7,874 bases of DNA. Source: CAYMSF01 sp964542255 (GTDB lineage: Bacteria; Verrucomicrobiota; Lentisphaeria; Victivallales; Victivallaceae). The translations under genes were made by a program, and so were the position numbers. The stretch is from assembly GCA_964542255.1 (NCBI GenBank), contig CAZITV010000112.1:1-7874 (forward strand), given 5' to 3'. The notes under the pieces are model-generated. The model did not search any database. It was not told where the DNA came from and was given only the letters and a program-made list of their open reading frames with translations. Positions 1-6,687 of this stretch are shown one piece after another (the stretch's first letter is position 1; the number at the start of each line of letters is the position of its first letter).

Positions 1-1344
1 ATAACCAAAACCAGTCCCGACGATTGTAGAGATGTCAATGGTACCATTGCGGCGCACGTAGAGTCCTGGATGCGCCTTTTGTTCCGGCAGTGAAGCATCA
101 GGATAAAACTGCATCGCGTTGCATTCGACACCCATGATAGTGCCGGAATGAGCGGCAAGCAGGACATGCGGAATTATTGCCAGCATCGGATTGGTTAAAT
201 CTTGAACCATTAGCGTCATGCCGTGAGCTTTTGCCCAGCACATAGAGAGCAACGCGCCGGTTTGCGTTTTGCAGGTTTTCAGGGCGACGCCGGTCCAGCC
301 GAGCGAACGGCCGAGTTTGACCAGATGCCAGTCATGGGCACTTTCGTCCATAAATAGTGGTTTTCTGGCGGAAACGCTGTGCACATCAATCTGATATTGT
401 TCGAGTTCATACGGGAACGGCTGTTCGACGTAGAGAATTTTGCCGTAAATCTGCGGTTCAGCTTCAATCAGTCTATCCAAAATTTGGTTGACATAATTGG
501 GGTCAGTTACCATGCAGTTGAAGTCTGTAGTCAGCCAGTCCACATCATACTGGATAGCAATTTTGCCAATATCCGCTAGCCGCTGATAATCCCAAGCCTG
601 ATCATTGCCGCGCAATTTTATTTTCAAGCAGTTCAGCCCATCGGTTTTAATCCAATCCGGTAACAGCACGGGGTAGCCGTCCTGCGGTTCATCCCCGCGA
701 AGTTCAGCCGCATCAATAATATCTTTGCCGCCGACTAAATGCCATACTGCTAATTTGGACGGAATATTTTTTACGAAAAAATCCTCAGGATATTTATTTT
801 CAAATGAAACGCAGCTTCCCTCTGCCGGAGTAAGATAACAACTTAAATCCTGTGACATATATTCACGGTTGTAGGTATCATATACGGGTTTGCCCAGCAA
901 ATTACCATAAGCATCGTGCAGCGCGATATCAAACAACGAACAGCAGACCAGCGCGCCAAGATGCGGCATCGGCGCCTGCTGCGCCCGGTTAAACTCTGCC
1001 AGCAGCAGTGGAAGCCGTTTTTCAATAAAACTGTGCCCTACTTCCATGGGATGTCCGTAAACATCAAATTCTGACCACGCCGCCGCAAGCACAACGCAGA
1101 AATCAGCCATTGCCTTCTCGCGGTATTCGAATGACAACTCACTTGGCCATACCCAGCCGACGCTTAACGGGGTTTCTCCCCAGCCGAATGCAGTTTTGCC
1201 GGAGGCGTCGGCAACGCCAAGTTTTACTCTGGCGCAAAGTATTGAATTTATTGTTTCCGCGCCGAACTTCAGCGGTACACGCATCATTACCGGCAGTAAA
1301 TAAAGTTCTGCAGAAATCGGTTTTATATCGGTTATCTTAGACAA
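1..1344 (-). CDS. Enolase-superfamily enzyme, mandelate racemase/muconate lactonizing-like (3' end outside window)
   Basis: 448 codons are open from a TTG start to the window edge, so the C-terminus is missing. The start is the TTG at 1344: a GGAG lies 8 nt upstream (1353-1356), an in-frame TAA lies a few codons further up, and there is no ATG between. Enolase-superfamily landmarks are in order: a capping-domain segment with SLFDIALHDAYGNLLGKPVYD (about 136-156), a KIK pair (K241, K243), then barrel metal and acid/base positions at D274 (TTDFN), E307 (VEQPF), D333 or E334 (MDES) and K356 (ALKTCK). Lysines at both the second and sixth strands are the pattern of the muconate-lactonizing/dipeptide-epimerase subgroup, in which proton abstraction next to a carboxylate gives racemisation, cycloisomerisation or dehydration. 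The substrate cannot be read from sequence. It follows the Gfo/Idh gene by 47 bp and is probably co-transcribed; a sugar-acid or lactone substrate is inference. No signal peptide, so cytoplasmic. Confidence 0.88.
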   Translation of the reverse strand, partial: MSKITDIKPISAELYLLPVMMRVPLKFGAETINSILCARVKLGVADASGKTAFGWGETPLSVGWVWPSELSFEYREKAMADFCVVLAAAWSEFDVYGHPMEVGHSFIEKRLPLLLAEFNRAQQAPMPHLGALVCCSLFDIALHDAYGNLLGKPVYDTYNREYMSQDLSCYLTPAEGSCVSFENKYPEDFFVKNIPSKLAVWHLVGGKDIIDAAELRGDEPQDGYPVLLPDWIKTDGLNCLKIKLRGNDQAWDYQRLADIGKIAIQYDVDWLTTDFNCMVTDPNYVNQILDRLIEAEPQIYGKILYVEQPFPYELEQYQIDVHSVSARKPLFMDESAHDWHLVKLGRSLGWTGVALKTCKTQTGALLSMCWAKAHGMTLMVQDLTNPMLAIIPHVLLAAHSGTIMGVECNAMQFYPDASLPEQKAHPGLYVRRNGTIDISTIVGTGFGY

Positions 1345-1352
1345 TTTTATTT

Positions 1353-1356
1353 CTCC
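1353..1356 (-). promoter_or_regulatory. Ribosome binding site supporting the TTG start
   Basis: GGAG on the minus strand, 8 nt before the TTG at 1344. It decides the start of the enolase-superfamily gene: no ATG or GTG lies at a sensible distance, and the next in-frame codons upstream run into a TAA. Confidence 0.7.
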
Positions 1357-1391
1357 GTAATGCAGTTAATGTTATGAACATGCTGTCAGTG

Positions 1392-2558
1392 TTAAATCTC
1401 TTCGATTCTGACAATGCGTCCCTCTTTGGCCGATTTAATGGCGGCGAAAGCTACCCGGGTGGCCATGACCGCATCATCTACGCCGCAAACCACTCCGCCA
1501 GTGCCCTGTATCTGGTCAACAAAACGGTTGATCGCGTGCGCATGCCCCTTATCCGGTTCAGCGGTAAACTGCAGCATTTGATTGCCGGTTGCCGCGGCTT
1601 CCTGACATGCGGCAGCTTTCTTCTCCAGCCACCCGGAGATTCCGCCCTGCGCGCCAATCCCGGGATGGCGGTCTTTCAGGAACGGATATTTGATGCACGC
1701 TGGAACATTTTGTATTCCCGCGGTGCGCACTTCACACATGTGGTCGCAAACCACCATACTGCCGTTACCCATAGCTTCATATAACTCTTTAGGATACCCA
1801 AAAGTGCCGTTGCCGGACAGCGTCAACGTGGCAATCTCACCACCGGCATATTTTACGATGATCGCATGATTAAGCATTCCGGTTTCCAGTGCTACAACTT
1901 CAACCGGCTGACTGTTCAGAAACCAGTTACATATATCAGTAAAATGCGTCATTTCAAATAGCATAGGTCCATGCGGTGCCTGTGTTTTGTCAAAAACCCA
2001 GTTTTTCCACGAATACCAGTCATCATTAATGCGGCAGGTGAATGCCGCAACGCCATCATCTTTGCGCTTGGGACGGCCTGCACCTTCCCGGTCCCAACGC
2101 CAGCCGCAATGCTGCGGATTTTCCATCTGAGCACGAAAAATCCGATGCGCATCAACCATCGCCGGACTGTTGCGGCGGTTATGGCCAACGCAAAACGGGA
2201 TACCGGCAGTATTAACGATTTGCTGTATAGTGTACATTTCCTCCAGCGTCTGCGCCAGCGGTTTTTCAACATAAACCGGTTTTTTATATTCTGCCGCCAA
2301 TTGAATAACCGGCAAGCGCAATTTTTCTGTCGTTGCCAGACATATTGCTTGAACATCCGGATTCATTACCGTGGCGCGCCAGTCCTTGCTGATATTTAGC
2401 GCACCATGCACATCACGACATTCTGCCAACGCTTCATCTGAAAGGTCGCAGCAGGTATGCAATACCGTCTTGGCTGACTTGGCAATGTTGGGAACGTGCA
2501 TACTGCGCGCCAAAGCCCCGCAGCCAATAACCGCAAAATTTACCGGTTTATTCGACAT
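1392..2558 (-). CDS. Gfo/Idh/MocA family NAD(P)-dependent oxidoreductase
   Basis: 388 aa, a normal length for the family. The N-terminal Rossmann fold starts at once with VIGCGALA (G12, G14, A17), the dinucleotide-binding loop. The family signature EKP sits at 98-100 (VYVEKPLAQTLEE), followed by VGHNRRNSP (124-132). The C-terminal catalytic/oligomerisation domain shows FEMTHFTDICNWF (201-213), where H205 and D208 match the family's HxxD active-site motif. Members oxidise or reduce sugars, inositols or sugar derivatives with NAD(P); the substrate is not identifiable here. The ATG at 2558 is preceded by GAGG with 7-nt spacing. It is the first gene of a minus-strand operon with the enolase-superfamily gene and diverges from the GntR regulator, its likely controller. 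There is no twin-arginine or Sec signal, so unlike many PVC-group paralogues it should be cytoplasmic. Confidence 0.93.
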   Translation of the reverse strand: MSNKPVNFAVIGCGALARSMHVPNIAKSAKTVLHTCCDLSDEALAECRDVHGALNISKDWRATVMNPDVQAICLATTEKLRLPVIQLAAEYKKPVYVEKPLAQTLEEMYTIQQIVNTAGIPFCVGHNRRNSPAMVDAHRIFRAQMENPQHCGWRWDREGAGRPKRKDDGVAAFTCRINDDWYSWKNWVFDKTQAPHGPMLFEMTHFTDICNWFLNSQPVEVVALETGMLNHAIIVKYAGGEIATLTLSGNGTFGYPKELYEAMGNGSMVVCDHMCEVRTAGIQNVPACIKYPFLKDRHPGIGAQGGISGWLEKKAAACQEAAATGNQMLQFTAEPDKGHAHAINRFVDQIQGTGGVVCGVDDAVMATRVAFAAIKSAKEGRIVRIEEI

Positions 2559-2602
2559 TTTTAAACCTCGTTATCTTATTTTTATCATAAACTGAATATA
2601 TA

Positions 2603-2625
2603 TATAATATACCCAGTATTGTATA
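2603..2625. promoter_or_regulatory. Candidate operator 1: palindrome over spacer and -10
   Basis: A 23-bp interrupted palindrome of form TATA-N2-ATAC-CCA-GTAT-N2-TATA, with 8 of 10 arm positions paired. It overlaps the -10 and most of the spacer of the minus-strand promoter, where repressors commonly bind. The nearby GntR-family protein is the obvious candidate ligand, by inference only. AT-rich sequence raises the chance of a fortuitous palindrome. Confidence 0.5.
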
Positions 2626-2634
2626 AGTTGTCAA
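2606..2634 (-). promoter_or_regulatory. Sigma70-type promoter of the oxidoreductase-enolase operon
   Basis: Read on the minus strand, a perfect TTGACA (-35, 2634-2629) is followed after exactly 17 bp by TATATT (-10, 2611-2606). The predicted start is near 2599, giving a leader of about 40 nt that contains the GAGG before the ATG at 2558. The match to consensus is strong. The spacer and -10 are covered by an imperfect palindrome, so the promoter is expected to be repressible. Confidence 0.75.
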
Positions 2635-2642
2635 TAGCTAAC

Positions 2643-2671
2643 TTGAAAAATAGTCTATTTTCATATATATT
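2643..2671 (+). promoter_or_regulatory. Sigma70-type promoter of the GntR regulator gene
   Basis: TTGAAA (-35, 2643-2648), a 17-bp spacer, then TATATT (-10, 2666-2671). The expected transcription start, 6-7 bp past the -10, falls at or within a base or two of the A of the ATG at 2678. No Shine-Dalgarno sequence precedes that ATG, so the promoter position and the missing SD together suggest a leaderless transcript. Confidence 0.6.
2647..2661. promoter_or_regulatory. Candidate operator 2: perfect palindrome in the regulator promoter
   Basis: AAAATAG-T-CTATTTT is a perfect 7+1+7 palindrome; the match extends outward to TGA/TCA with a one-base slip. It overlaps the end of the -35 and lies in the spacer of the GntR gene's promoter, as expected for autoregulation. 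Its centre is 40 bp from that of the palindrome at 2603-2625, but the two share little sequence, so they need not bind the same protein. Confidence 0.5.
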
Positions 2672-2677
2672 GTTTCT

Positions 2678-3691
2678 ATGAAAAACAAATGCGGAAATAA
2701 ATATAAAAATGTGATTGAGGTAATCCGGCAAAGAATTCTCAGTGGCGAATTTCCGCCAGGATTCAAGCTGCCGGGACAGAATGCATTGGCCGATGAATTT
2801 GCTGTTTCGCCCATCACCACCAAACGCGCGCTTCTGGAGCTGCAAAAAAATGGTTATATAGAACGCCGTTCCCGCAGTGGTTCTTATGTTATCGACAAAC
2901 CCAGAATTATCAGCGAAGTAAATATTGTTATTGGCAATAATGTTGAAAACGAGGCACTGTGGCTTAGCGAATACTGGGAAGGCATCGAGTTCGGCGCAAA
3001 ATCACTGAACATCCCGTGCCAACTGATGAAAATATCCAATCCGGCATTCACAGACCGGGTGCTGAACGGCGCTGCGGCGCAAGGCGTAATTTTATTGAGT
3101 TTTGAAGATATCAACATTATTCAACAATTAAGCGCCGCCGGGATCAGCTGCGTGGTCGGTGAAATTGAAGCCAAACACGCCCCTTTCAATGTTCACGTCA
3201 ACCGGCGCGGTTTGACTGCCGCTCTGGTTGAAGCAATGTTCCGCAGCGGCATCAGTAAAATTGCGTTTTTCGGAAATTTAAGCCAGCCCAATCACCTTAT
3301 CGCCAAAGCAGGATATGAAACGGCCATGCGTTCTCGAAAAAAATCTAAACCGGAAAGTTATGATGTTAACGAAGATAACATTGCCGAAAAAGTCGCAAAA
3401 TTGCTCTGTTCGCACCATCCACCTGAAGGATTAATCATTACCGGCGGCAATCTGCCGTTTGCCGCTCTCCCGGCAATAGAGCGCATTAACCCGAATATAA
3501 AGCTGGGAGTTATCACCGAAAACAGATCAGTTCTGCGCCTGAAGGGCAGAGCCTTCATCGCCAAATTCAACCAATTTGAGGCTGGAAAACTGACCTTTGA
3601 GCTTTTATATAACGTCGCGGCAAATAAAGTTACTCAAGCAGCGGCATGGTCGCCGCCATTCGAAATTTTGCTGCCGCAAGCCAACTCGTAA
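2678..3691 (+). CDS. GntR-family transcriptional regulator with LacI-type sugar-sensor domain
   Basis: 337 aa. Residues about 8-73 form a GntR winged helix-turn-helix: VIRQRILSGEFPPGFKLPG, then a recognition region ALADEFAVSPITTKRALLEL, and the wing GYIERRSRSGSYV. Residues about 80-335 resemble the periplasmic-binding-protein-like effector domain of LacI/AraR proteins, with alternating strand/helix segments such as GVILLS, KIAFFGNLSQPNHLIAKAGYE and PPEGLIITGG. This architecture normally means a cytoplasmic repressor released by a sugar or sugar derivative. The ATG at 2678 has no Shine-Dalgarno; the wHTH begins only a few residues in, so a later start would damage the domain, and the promoter geometry favours a leaderless message. 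It diverges from the oxidoreductase-enolase operon and precedes the esterase, so it probably controls one or both. The effector is unknown. Confidence 0.9.
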   Translation: MKNKCGNKYKNVIEVIRQRILSGEFPPGFKLPGQNALADEFAVSPITTKRALLELQKNGYIERRSRSGSYVIDKPRIISEVNIVIGNNVENEALWLSEYWEGIEFGAKSLNIPCQLMKISNPAFTDRVLNGAAAQGVILLSFEDINIIQQLSAAGISCVVGEIEAKHAPFNVHVNRRGLTAALVEAMFRSGISKIAFFGNLSQPNHLIAKAGYETAMRSRKKSKPESYDVNEDNIAEKVAKLLCSHHPPEGLIITGGNLPFAALPAIERINPNIKLGVITENRSVLRLKGRAFIAKFNQFEAGKLTFELLYNVAANKVTQAAAWSPPFEILLPQANS

Positions 3692-3736
3692 TTGTGGCAA
3701 TACGCTAGATTTTTTCGCTGCACTAATGCTATGGTT

Positions 3737-3767
3737 CATAATTATGCATGGTATATTACATAATTAT
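3737..3767. repeat. Paired ATAATTAT palindromes, 22 bp apart
   Basis: CATAATTAT occurs at 3737-3745 and again at 3759-3767, exactly 22 bp apart (about two helical turns). Each contains the self-complementary ATAATTAT. They lie in the 241-bp gap between the regulator and the esterase, about 140-170 bp upstream of the esterase promoter. They may be regulator sites or an AT-rich UP-like stretch; chance similarity in AT-rich DNA is also possible. Confidence 0.3.
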
Positions 3768-3901
3768 CCATTGCGGATTAGTCATAAAGTTGCTATTGTA
3801 TCATTAATTATTTTTAATGCTGTAAACCGGTGTAAACAACATTCCGGCAGATTATGGTTTTATGGCAAAAAGATAATCGGGCGTCTATCAATGTTAGCAA
3901 A

Positions 3902-3916
3902 TTGGTATAATACCAA
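3902..3916 (+). promoter_or_regulatory. Extended -10 promoter within a perfect palindrome (esterase operator 3)
   Basis: TTGGTAT-A-ATACCAA is a perfect 15-bp palindrome. It contains a consensus -10 TATAAT (3906-3911) preceded by TG and one base, the extended -10 form, and no good -35 is seen 16-18 bp upstream. The expected start is near 3917-3919, which leaves a leader of about 15 nt carrying AAGGA (3920-3924) before the ATG at 3933. A protein bound to the palindrome would block the promoter directly. Confidence 0.6.
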
Positions 3917-3919
3917 AAC

Positions 3920-3924
3920 AAGGA
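3920..3924 (+). promoter_or_regulatory. Ribosome binding site fixing the esterase start
   Basis: AAGGA lies 8 nt before the ATG at 3933. It selects this start over in-frame start codons upstream that overlap the regulator gene, and the protein from this ATG opens with a signal peptide. Confidence 0.75.
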
Positions 3925-3932
3925 ATCATCTT

Positions 3933-4850
3933 ATGAGAACCAGAAGTTTCTCCTCACTGTGCTTCGGATTGATCGTTGCAGGGTTTTGCTTGACGAGTGC
4001 CGCGCTTTGTGCAGCCGCTGATGCAGAACGCAAAACCAATATTGACGTAATCATTGTCGCCGGTCAGTCAAACGCTGTTGGTTTCAATGCCAAACCGGGA
4101 GAGATGCCGCCGGACAGCGCCGATAAAAATATTCTATTCTGGTGGCGCTGCGGCGACCCGCTGCCGGATGAACACGATTCTACCAGCAATAACGAGTGGA
4201 AACGCCTTCAGGCGCAGCCGCGCGGTAATCCGGAAAAACCGCCAGCGGCGCGCGCCTATGGCAATTTTGCAGAAAATGACGGCGGATTTGGTCCTGAAAT
4301 CGGCTTGGCGCGTACTCTTTACGCAAAAGAAAAACAACCCTTGGCAATTATCAAAGTTGCATTTAGCGGAACCAGTTTAGCCGGAGACTGGCTTCCAGTT
4401 GACCAAAGTGCAAACAGCTCAACCGGTGCCTGTTACCGTTCTCTGGTTGACGAATGCCGTCTAGCACTGGCGGCACTGGCCGCGCAAGGGTTCACGCCCC
4501 GCCTCCGTGCATTTGCCTGGATTCAAGGCGAGAGTGACGCCGCGGTCAGCAATGCCCCCTGGTACGAAACCAATCTTACTAACTTGATTACCAAGCTGCG
4601 CTCCAAACTCAATGCTCCTGATATGGCGGTGCTGCTCTGTCTTAACGCCAAGTTTAAAAATGCAAGTTATCCCAAGATACCGGAAGTTATTGCGGCGCAA
4701 AAAACCGTTGCCGCGAAAATGCCGCGGGCAATCTATGTGGACACCACCGCGGCAAGCATCGCCAACGCCGCGCATTTTGACAGCGCCGGAACTCTTGCCG
4801 TAGGTAAATGGCTGACCGAAGCACTATGGAAAATTGAATCTGCAAAATAG
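3933..4850 (+). CDS. Exported SASA-family esterase (sialate O-acetylesterase/CE6-like)
   Basis: 305 aa. An N-terminal signal peptide is clear: basic MRTR, a hydrophobic core FGLIVAGFCLTSAAL, then small residues with probable signal peptidase I cleavage around 27-30; the cysteine context is a poor lipobox. The mature part carries the SGNH/SASA blocks: GQSNAVG (44-50, nucleophile S46), GGFGPEIGLAR (117-127), KVAFSGTSL (141-149), WIQGESDA (196-203), and a C-terminal AHFDSAG (280-286) in which H281 is the likely catalytic histidine. The family removes acetyl groups from sialic acid, xylan or other O-acetylated glycans; the substrate is not determined. The start is supported by AAGGA at 8-nt spacing and by an extended -10 promoter just upstream. 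It follows the GntR gene after 241 bp but has its own promoter and palindrome. It converges with xseA over 53 bp, where only a weak 4-bp hairpin before four Ts (4860-4875) hints at a terminator. Confidence 0.87.
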   Translation: MRTRSFSSLCFGLIVAGFCLTSAALCAAADAERKTNIDVIIVAGQSNAVGFNAKPGEMPPDSADKNILFWWRCGDPLPDEHDSTSNNEWKRLQAQPRGNPEKPPAARAYGNFAENDGGFGPEIGLARTLYAKEKQPLAIIKVAFSGTSLAGDWLPVDQSANSSTGACYRSLVDECRLALAALAAQGFTPRLRAFAWIQGESDAAVSNAPWYETNLTNLITKLRSKLNAPDMAVLLCLNAKFKNASYPKIPEVIAAQKTVAAKMPRAIYVDTTAASIANAAHFDSAGTLAVGKWLTEALWKIESAK

Positions 4851-4903
4851 TTTTATTTGGCTTTAAGAAGCTTTTCGCTAATATTGACTCAATGACAGGG
4901 TGT

Positions 4904-6022
4904 TTATTCCACCACTAAGTTGATACTGCCGCCGGCAACCATGGCTTTTACTCTGGCGGCGGCAGGAAGTCCGGGCTGAGTGATAATTTTACCGGTGGCG
5001 GATTCAGTAAGAATAGCATAGCCGCGCTGCAGCACCTTTTCCGGACTCATTGCGGCAAGACGGCCTTCCAAATTCAAAATTTGCTGTCCGGCACGTTCAT
5101 TATTAAGCTTAACGGCACGCGTAAGTGCAGCGGCAGTCTGCATAAATTGATGGCGTTTATCCTGAAATTTTGCGGCGATGGCGCCAAACTGCATTGAGTT
5201 TTTCAACAACGCCAGTTTATTTTTAGCCAGCAGCATTTGGCGTTCAGCCGCGGCATTCATACTGCGTTCCAGTTCATCCAGGTGCTGCTGTTTTTGCCGT
5301 AGAATTGTGGCGGGTTCACGGAATGCATAGCTTTGCTCCGCCACTTGAAGGCGGTGCCGCATCTGTTCAAGGGTGATATTGAGAATCGCGGAAATATCTT
5401 TGACGGCACGTTCGAGCCGCTGTTCAATTTCATTGCGCTGACCGATGACCAGNNNNNNNNNNNNNNNNNNNNNNNNNNNNNNNNNNNNNNNNNNNNNNNN
5501 NNNNNNNNNNNNNNNNNNNNNNNNNNNNNNNNNNNNNNNNNNNNNNNNNNNNTTGATAATTTGCAGAAAATCGCGAATGGCGGCGCCGTCAGGAGAAGTA
5601 ACTACTCCAATGCGGGTTGGCAGCAGCGGTATCGGCTTTTTGCGTTCCGGCGCGAAAAGTCCCTCGTCATGGAGTTTTGATTTTAATTCTTCAAACCGGC
5701 GCTGCAGTTCGCCGAATCCGACCGGACGCATCGATTTGACATTAAACTGGTATTCGCCGCGTGCTTCATAGACGCTCAACCGGCCATACACTTCGACCTC
5801 GGTGCCGACCTGAAGTTTAATCGCGGCGGCAGTTTTGGCGCCGTTAAAAAATACCGCGCGGATTTGCGCCGATGGATCCTTTAGGGTTAAATAGACGTGT
5901 CCGGAGTTTTGGATGCTCAAGTTGCCGACTTCACCCCGCAGCCAGAACGGCATTAGGCTGTTTTCCAGTATTGTTCGTACCGCGGTATTGACTTCCGAAA
6001 CTTTCCAGATATGCTCTTCCAT
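4904..6022 (-). CDS. xseA: Exodeoxyribonuclease VII large subunit (core interrupted by assembly gap)
   Basis: The N-terminal OB-fold is typical: an IWKVSEVN start, WLRGEVGNLSIQNSGHVYLTLKD (27-49), EVYGRLSVYEARGEYQFNV (77-95). It is followed by GLFAPERKKPIPLLPTRIGVVTSP (121-144) and DGAAIRDFLQII up to residue 156. After the gap comes the long coiled-coil region and the family's C-terminal MSPEKVLQRGYAIL. With XseB the enzyme degrades single-stranded DNA to oligonucleotides in the cytoplasm. The apparent 372 aa includes 34 unknown residues. In the family the visible flanks are roughly 100 residues apart, so the true protein is probably about 430-440 aa, and the catalytic segment (GRGGGS and AVGHE-type motifs) is hidden. 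Both sides read in one frame. It is the last gene of a minus-strand operon, 19 bp after the M50 protease. No xseB is adjacent. The start ATG has only a weak SD. Confidence 0.93.
   Translation of the reverse strand: MEEHIWKVSEVNTAVRTILENSLMPFWLRGEVGNLSIQNSGHVYLTLKDPSAQIRAVFFNGAKTAAAIKLQVGTEVEVYGRLSVYEARGEYQFNVKSMRPVGFGELQRRFEELKSKLHDEGLFAPERKKPIPLLPTRIGVVTSPDGAAIRDFLQIIXXXXXXXXXXXXXXXXXXXXXXXXXXXXXXXXXXLVIGQRNEIEQRLERAVKDISAILNITLEQMRHRLQVAEQSYAFREPATILRQKQQHLDELERSMNAAAERQMLLAKNKLALLKNSMQFGAIAAKFQDKRHQFMQTAAALTRAVKLNNERAGQQILNLEGRLAAMSPEKVLQRGYAILTESATGKIITQPGLPAAARVKAMVAGGSINLVVE
5453..5552. other. Assembly gap of exactly 100 N
   Basis: A run of exactly 100 undetermined bases inside xseA. 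A round 100 usually denotes a scaffold gap of unknown size. Comparison with the XseA family suggests about 290-300 bp are really missing, and the true length should be 1 modulo 3 if the gene is intact. Confidence 0.98.
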
Positions 6023-6041
6023 ATGCCGCCACGGTTAATAA

Positions 6042-6674
6042 TTAACTGAATAATCCAAGTAGATGCGACATCATACTGATAATGAACCCTGAAATTAAAA
6101 TTGCCGCCGCCGTCAGTTTGCTGATAAATACAAATATCAAGATAAACAGCGTCAACGACATTCCCTTAAGAAATTCAGATTTCTCCAGCGAAAGATTGGG
6201 AAATAATCCCGAAACCACCGTCCAGCCATCCAGCGGCGGCACCGGCATTATATTTAAAATAAACAGCAGCATATTCATAATCGTGCCCAGGGCAAAAAAC
6301 TGAACCGCATTCTCTGTGCCATTCAACCGCGTGGCAACGGCACACCCCAGCGCAAATAAACCGCAGAGCAGCAAGTTCATCGCGGGGCCGGCAAATGCCA
6401 CCAGGGCATGGCTCCAGCGGTGCCGCATCCGCGCCGGATTGACTGGTACCTGCCCCCAGGCGATGCCAATGAGCGCCAGCATTAACAATGACATCGCCCC
6501 CATTTGTTTCATCGGATTCAGGGTTAAATGTCCGGCTTCGGCGGCAGTCGGGTCACCTTGCCGCAGAGCAGTCCACGCATGGGCAAACTCGTGACAGCAA
6601 ACCGAAAATACTACAATCAAACTTAGTTCAAAAAATACCTGCGGATTGGTAAATAATTTTTCAATAAAAAACAT
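6042..6674 (-). CDS. Site-2 protease family (peptidase M50) membrane zinc metalloprotease
   Basis: 210 aa, the short YwhC-like type without a PDZ domain. The zinc-binding HExxH motif is HEFAH (H28, E29, H32) inside a hydrophobic helix (about 14-35). The third ligand motif is NIMPVPPLDGW (141-151, D149). Other conserved pieces are HLTLNPMKQMG (49-59), WGQVPVNPARM (73-83) and AFAGPAMNLLL (93-103). About five to six hydrophobic segments indicate a polytopic inner-membrane protein that cuts substrates within or near the membrane. The ATG at 6674 has GGAG 5 nt upstream. The gene starts 13 bp after the YqfO-like gene and ends 19 bp before xseA, so the three are almost certainly co-transcribed. The substrate is unknown, and nothing nearby looks like an anti-sigma factor. 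Confidence 0.92.
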   Translation of the reverse strand: MFFIEKLFTNPQVFFELSLIVVFSVCCHEFAHAWTALRQGDPTAAEAGHLTLNPMKQMGAMSLLMLALIGIAWGQVPVNPARMRHRWSHALVAFAGPAMNLLLCGLFALGCAVATRLNGTENAVQFFALGTIMNMLLFILNIMPVPPLDGWTVVSGLFPNLSLEKSEFLKGMSLTLFILIFVFISKLTAAAILISGFIISMMSHLLGLFS

Positions 6675-6687
6675 AACATCTCCAAAT

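Noticed and set aside
1374..2399. Several plus- and minus-strand frames inside the oxidoreductase gene
   Set aside because: They are out-of-frame shadows of a clear Gfo/Idh/MocA gene and lack SDs or motifs.
3597..3932. Open frame continuous with the esterase from 3597
   Set aside because: The upstream part overlaps the regulator gene and has no domain character. The ATG at 3933 has AAGGA at 8 nt, a promoter just before it and a signal peptide right after it.
4860..4875. Intrinsic terminator between the esterase and xseA
   Set aside because: The stem GCTT/AAGC is only 4 bp before TTTT, too weak to call as a feature.
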